DNA from: Alphaproteobacteria bacterium
GTDB taxonomy: Bacteria > Pseudomonadota > Alphaproteobacteria > Rhizobiales > CAJQND01
Length of the DNA stretch: 64,000 nt
Assembly (NCBI GenBank): GCA_024227565.1
Contig: JAAEUE010000303.1
Coordinates: 69,292 to 133,291 of the forward strand
Direction of reading: 5' to 3'
Shown piece after piece: positions 60,054-64,000 of this stretch. The position numbers were made by a program, and so were the translations under genes. Every line of letters begins with the position of its first letter. Within the stretch, counting starts at the first letter, position 1. The notes beneath the pieces are model-generated. The model was not told the origin of the DNA. It was given only the letters and a program-made list of their open reading frames with translations, and did not search any database.

Positions 60054-62324
60054 TCAGCCGTGCAACTGGACGCCGCTCTTGCTGGCAAAGCGCAGGATTT
60101 CATCACGCAGCGAATGATCCGGATGGTCAAGTAACGGCAAGATTACCTCTCGCGCAGCCGCTAAATCCACCGAGCGTAGCATGGTCTTGACTGGGCCGAT
60201 GGCGGCCGGAACCATGGAAACCGACCGCACACCCAGGGCCATCAGAGCCAAAGCTTCCAGCGGCATGCCGGCAATCTCACCGCACACAGTCAACGGCACC
60301 TTGTGCTTTTCTGATTGCTCCACAATTTGCTTCATAAGACTCAGGAAGGCCGGCGATAACGCATCGTACTGTGCTGCCAACTGAGGATTCCCTCGGTCGT
60401 AGGCGAACAAGAACTGCAAAAGATCGTTGGTTCCCACCGAGACAAAGTCGGTCAGCGGCAATAAGGCCGGCAACTGCCACACAAGCGCGGGAACTTCGAT
60501 CATCGCACCAACACGAAGCTCCGTTGGCGCCTCATGCCCATGGCGGGTCAGGAAGGCAAACTCCTCATCCACCAACGCGCGGGCTTTGCGGAACTCATCG
60601 GCCTCGGCCACCATGGGGAACATAACCGAAAGCTTGCGCCCACCGGCTGCCTTCAGGAACGCCCTCAGCTGCAGCTTCAGCAGCGCGGGCCGATCAAGCG
60701 ACATTCGGATGGCGCGCCAGCCCAGTGCCGGGTTCTCCTCTTGGCCATGATGCAGATAAGGCAAGGTTTTATCAGCGCCGATATCCAGCGTGCGAAACAC
60801 CACAGGCTTGTCGCCTGCTGAATCCAAAACAGCTCGGTAATAGGATACCTGCTCGTCCATACGCGGAAACGAAGAGGCAATCATGAACTGCAGCTCCGTA
60901 CGGAACAAGCCGATGCCCTCAGCCCCTGCCCGCTCCAGATGAGGCAGATCCATCAAAAGGCCTGCATTAATATTCAGATTGATCGGCGTTCCGTCTCGGG
61001 TTTGAGCCGCCTCTCCCCGCAGACGGGTATATTGGGCTTGGCGCTTGGCGTAGAGCGAAACTTTCTCACCGTAAGCCTCCCTGATTGATTGCAGAGGACG
61101 CAGAAAGATTTCGCCGCTGTCACCATCGACAATGATAGAATCGCCCGTATCGGACAAATTCAAGATCCCCTGCACCTGGCCCACAAGCGGAATGCCTAGC
61201 GCCCGGGCCACAATGGTCGCGTGGCTGTTGCCGCCGCCTTCTTGCAACACCACGCCGCGCACCCGGTCTCGGTCATAGTCCAGCAGTTCCGCCGCCCCCA
61301 TGGAGCGGGCGACAACAATCGCATCTTTCGGCAATTCACCGCCCGCGGCCGTTCCGGTCGTGCCGGTCAGAATGCGCAAGAGCCGATTGGCGAGATCATC
61401 AAGATCGTGCAGCCGCTCCTGCAAATAAGGATCGCGTGAACGCATCATCCGCGCCCGCGTGTTGGATTGCTCGCGTTCCACCGCCGCTTCAGCCGTCAAC
61501 CCGGTGTCTACCGCCTCTTGCAACCGCCTCACCCAGCCGCGGTCGTGCGCAAACATGCGGTATGCTTCAAGAACCTCCCGGTGCTCACCACTGCGCGCCA
61601 GATCTGGCGCTGTGATCATGGTGTCCACGCTTTCGCGCAAACGTTCCACCCCTGCCGACAGGCGCTCCTTTTCCGCCCTGACATCTTCTGCAATCAGATT
61701 TGTGATGTGGATACGCGGCCGATGAAGCACCACGTGGCCAAGCGCAACGCCGCCGGAAAACGAGGCCCCGCTAAGCTGATGCGATCGGGTATGACCAAGA
61801 TCAACCTCTTCGGCTTCACCCACTTCATCCAGTTCGCCCGAAGCAACCACTTCCGCCAGCACCATGGCGGTGGTCTGCATGGCCTCCACTTCTTCTTCGG
61901 AATAATGACGCTGAGTCCGGTTCTGAACCGTGAGCACCCCAAGGATCAGACCGCTGCGCAACACCGGAACACCCAGGAAGGAGTGATAAACCTCCTCGCC
62001 TGTCTCCGGCAGATATTTAAACGCCGGATGGGCTTGTGCTTCGGGCAGATTGAGGGGCGAGGCATTTGCCGCAATCACCCCCACTAGGCCCTCGCCTACC
62101 CGCAGCTTGGTTTCGTGCAGCGCATCGGCGTTCAATCCTTCGGTGGCATAAAGTTCAAGGAACCCGCCCGGCCGCATGACATAAATCGAGCAGACCTCGG
62201 CAACCATGTTGGAGGCGATCAGCGTCGTGATCTTGTTCAGCCGCGTTTGAGCTGCTTCGGGCCCCGCCATCACCTCACGGAGGCGCCTGAGCAGTACGCG
62301 CGGGCCGACGTGAGCGGGTTGCAT
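60054..62324 (-). CDS. ptsP: Phosphoenolpyruvate-protein phosphotransferase of the nitrogen PTS (EI-Ntr)
   Basis: A 756-residue EI-Ntr. It takes phosphate from PEP and passes it to NPr and EIIA-Ntr in a regulatory chain tied to nitrogen and potassium status. Order: GAF domain (about 20-160), PEP-utiliser N domain (about 185-310), the swivelling phosphohistidine domain with H368 in GGGNSHATIVARA, and the PEP-binding barrel with IGLFRTELQFM and VCGEIAGMPLEAL. Full length. It lies 92 bases after lysC on the same strand, a common order in Hyphomicrobiales. Confidence 0.96.
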   Translation of the reverse strand: MQPAHVGPRVLLRRLREVMAGPEAAQTRLNKITTLIASNMVAEVCSIYVMRPGGFLELYATEGLNADALHETKLRVGEGLVGVIAANASPLNLPEAQAHPAFKYLPETGEEVYHSFLGVPVLRSGLILGVLTVQNRTQRHYSEEEVEAMQTTAMVLAEVVASGELDEVGEAEEVDLGHTRSHQLSGASFSGGVALGHVVLHRPRIHITNLIAEDVRAEKERLSAGVERLRESVDTMITAPDLARSGEHREVLEAYRMFAHDRGWVRRLQEAVDTGLTAEAAVEREQSNTRARMMRSRDPYLQERLHDLDDLANRLLRILTGTTGTAAGGELPKDAIVVARSMGAAELLDYDRDRVRGVVLQEGGGNSHATIVARALGIPLVGQVQGILNLSDTGDSIIVDGDSGEIFLRPLQSIREAYGEKVSLYAKRQAQYTRLRGEAAQTRDGTPINLNINAGLLMDLPHLERAGAEGIGLFRTELQFMIASSFPRMDEQVSYYRAVLDSAGDKPVVFRTLDIGADKTLPYLHHGQEENPALGWRAIRMSLDRPALLKLQLRAFLKAAGGRKLSVMFPMVAEADEFRKARALVDEEFAFLTRHGHEAPTELRVGAMIEVPALVWQLPALLPLTDFVSVGTNDLLQFLFAYDRGNPQLAAQYDALSPAFLSLMKQIVEQSEKHKVPLTVCGEIAGMPLEALALMALGVRSVSMVPAAIGPVKTMLRSVDLAAAREVILPLLDHPDHSLRDEILRFASKSGVQLHG

Positions 62325-62416
62325 TGAGGCTTGATCCCTTTTCTTGCCGCGCCGTTATTGGTGCACTGGCAATTTACGACGATTCCGCCGACTTGTCCTA
62401 CGACTTTCCGGCCAAC

Positions 62417-63667
62417 TTATGTCTCTGCATCCAATCCATAGGCAGTGTGGAGTGAGCGCAACGCGAGTTCGGTATAGGCAGAATCGATCAATACGGAGAT
62501 CTTGATTTCCGACGTGGTGATCGCCTGAATGTTGATATTCCGATCAGCCAATGTTCGAAACATCTTGGCAGCAACGCCCGCATGAGAACGCATGCCAATT
62601 CCGATCACAGAAACCTTCACCACCTCAGTTGAACCGGTGAGGTCTTCATACTCGATCTCATCTTTGGCCTCTTCGATCACCTTAAGCGCCCGCTCCAGGT
62701 CATTTTCAGAGACTGTGAACGTTAGATCGGTGTATTTACCGTCTCCTGAAACGTTCTGTACGATCATGTCCACATTGATTTCGCTCTCGGACAGCGGCCC
62801 GAATATGCGTGCGGAAACCCCCGGCTTGTCCCGCACCCTGGCGAGCGTCACCTTGGCTTCGTTGCGGGAATAAGCAATTCCGCTAACCACTTCCTGTTCC
62901 ACAATCTCATCCTCATCGCATACGAGTGTGCCTGGAATATTGTTACCTGAAACGTCAACGGTCTCAGGGTCATCAAAACTGGAGCGTACCCGCAAGGGCA
63001 CCCTGTGTATCATCGCCGCTTCAACCGAGCGGGTTTGCAGAACCTTAGCTCCGAGCGATGCCATCTCCAGCATCTCTTCATAGGAAATCCGCTCAAGCTT
63101 GCGGGCCTTGGAGACAATGCGCGGATCGGTGGTGTAGACCCCGTCCACGTCAGTATAAATATGGCAGCGCGCATCAAGGGCCGCCGCAAGGGCCACGGCG
63201 CTGGTGTCTGATCCGCCCCGCCCCAATGTGGCAACCCGGTTGTCGGGTCCCAGACCCTGAAATCCGGCAATCACCGCCACCTGACCATCATCCATGCGGC
63301 CGCCGATCTCCTCGGCCTCAATATCAACGATCCGTGCTGCACCATGCACTGCATCTGTGCGGATCGGGATCTGCCAACCGAGCCAGGAGCGCGCCGATAT
63401 GTCCATGCCCTGAAGCACCAGAGCCAACAGCCCGGAAGTCACCTGCTCGCCGGTCGCCACAACGGCGTCATATTCGCGCGCATCGTGAATGGCCGAAGCC
63501 TCCTTGGCCCAAGCCACAAGCTGGTCGGTTTGCCCGGCCATAGCCGAAACCACCACCGCAACCTTGTTGCCGGCATCCACCTCGCGCTTCACATGGCGGG
63601 CCACATTGCGGATCCGCTCCAGGTCTGCGACGGAGGTTCCGCCAAATTTCATCACCAGTCGGTTCAT
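62417..63667 (-). CDS. lysC: Aspartate kinase
   Basis: A 416-residue aspartate kinase, the first enzyme of the lysine, threonine and methionine branch. It phosphorylates L-aspartate with ATP. The catalytic start KFGGTSVADLERIRNVA, the middle GRGGSDTSAVALAAAL and DVDGVYTTDPRIV are all present. Two ACT domains (about 265-415) at the C-terminus give feedback control by lysine and/or threonine. No riboswitch-like leader was seen in the 148 bases to ubiG. Confidence 0.97.
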   Translation of the reverse strand: MNRLVMKFGGTSVADLERIRNVARHVKREVDAGNKVAVVVSAMAGQTDQLVAWAKEASAIHDAREYDAVVATGEQVTSGLLALVLQGMDISARSWLGWQIPIRTDAVHGAARIVDIEAEEIGGRMDDGQVAVIAGFQGLGPDNRVATLGRGGSDTSAVALAAALDARCHIYTDVDGVYTTDPRIVSKARKLERISYEEMLEMASLGAKVLQTRSVEAAMIHRVPLRVRSSFDDPETVDVSGNNIPGTLVCDEDEIVEQEVVSGIAYSRNEAKVTLARVRDKPGVSARIFGPLSESEINVDMIVQNVSGDGKYTDLTFTVSENDLERALKVIEEAKDEIEYEDLTGSTEVVKVSVIGIGMRSHAGVAAKMFRTLADRNINIQAITTSEIKISVLIDSAYTELALRSLHTAYGLDAET

Positions 63668-63815
63668 CTAAGGCCGGGCTCTTAACGTTAAACCTTGTGA
63701 ATGGATAACCAGTGCGTATAGGGACAATCGACCGCACGTGCGCGATACTCATACTCGCCGCTTGCGCAGTATGCAATATTGCCGATCAACCCTTGTTAGA
63801 TGAGGACGCCGCCAA

Positions 63816-64000
63816 ATGAACACGAATGCCGCTGGAGCTTCCACGGTTGATGCCAGCGAAGTGGAAAAATTCTCTGCCATCGCGGCTGAATGGTGGAACC
63901 CAAAAGGCAAGTTTGGTGTCCTTCACAAGCTCAACCCGGTGCGCCTTGACTATATTCGCGGCCACATCGTTCGCCATTTTTCCTTGAGCGATCGGGAACG
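63816..64000 (+). CDS. ubiG: Ubiquinone biosynthesis O-methyltransferase UbiG, N-terminal part
   Basis: A partial gene cut by the window end, 61 residues visible from ATG 63816. [30 protein letters not shown] is the characteristic N-terminus of UbiG, the SAM-dependent enzyme that methylates two hydroxyls in ubiquinone synthesis. Divergence from lysC is the usual arrangement in the order. Confidence 0.93.
   Translation, partial: MNTNAAGASTVDASEVEKFSAIAAEWWNPKGKFGVLHKLNPVRLDYIRGHIVRHFSLSDRE

Noticed and set aside
1-64000. CRISPR array, toxin-antitoxin pair, phage or restriction system
   Set aside because: No regularly spaced repeats, no Cas, phage structural or restriction genes, and no paired small toxin-antitoxin genes were recognised on either strand.
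1-64000. tRNA or rRNA genes
   Set aside because: I scanned the intergenic stretches by eye for cloverleaf arms and the TTCGA loop and found none; a covariance-model scan would be the decisive check.

Overview
The window is about 60% G+C chromosomal DNA that I read as Hyphomicrobiales (Rhizobiales), Alphaproteobacteria. The evidence is the conserved order rpmB - phytase-like - cobT - cobS - J-domain - bolA - corC-like - aroB - aroK - small ORF - xerD - accA, the lysC/ubiG divergence beside ptsP, heterotetrameric sarcosine oxidase soxBDAG, and the TauE/SafE - TIGR02186 - universal stress trio. No genus can be named from sequence alone. Genes cover nearly everything: no gap exceeds 300 bases. 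I found no tRNA, rRNA, CRISPR array, insertion sequence or prophage. Nothing here proves a wholly new system; the most promising areas are listed in the findings.

Layout. 1-11.4 kb: housekeeping block (end of rpmB, aerobic cobaltochelatase cobS/cobT, bolA, aroK-aroB-corC operon, xerD, accA, an L,D-transpeptidase). 11.5-15.7 kb: a small unknown protein, an AtuA-type pair, a secreted protein and a nucleoside transporter. 15.9-21.9 kb: a molybdenum hydroxylase pair (iorAB type), a DUF1194 secreted VWA protein, the TauE/SafE trio and a 55-residue protein. 22.1-25.3 kb: an acyl-CoA synthetase and a flippase. 25.4-29.9 kb: molybdenum cofactor operon (MOSC, fdhD, mobA, mobB, moeA) followed by DUF924, with a divergent DMT exporter.

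30.9-43.3 kb: a catabolic island. The minus-strand run soxB-soxD-soxA-soxG-MmgE/PrpD has overlapping genes. Beside it lie a pyridoxamine-oxidase-like flavoprotein and a divergent RpiR regulator with a palindrome in the shared promoter, then an aminotransferase, an SDR dehydrogenase and an MttB-family methyltransferase whose stop overlaps the start of a DUF123 (GIY-YIG type) protein. Taken together this looks like N-methyl amine or betaine breakdown feeding one-carbon units to folate; the substrate is inferred, not shown. The corrinoid that MttB-family enzymes use would come from the B12 pathway that includes cobS/cobT.

43.3-48.3 kb: an arginine-rich exported protein, an SDR, a 3-hydroxybenzoate 6-hydroxylase-like monooxygenase, a D-amino-acid-transaminase-like enzyme and a BioF2-like acyltransferase. 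48.5-53.5 kb: a complete branched-chain-amino-acid type ABC importer with a structured leader and an internal terminator. 53.6-59.9 kb: a low-G+C NTF2-like gene, then a minus-strand group of a RodZ-like protein, two paralogous TPR-glycosyltransferase-like proteins and a secreted TPR protein. 60-64 kb: ptsP, lysC and the start of ubiG.

A REP-like hairpin repeat occurs three times (23.8, 36.3 and 41.2 kb), once inside the sox operon.
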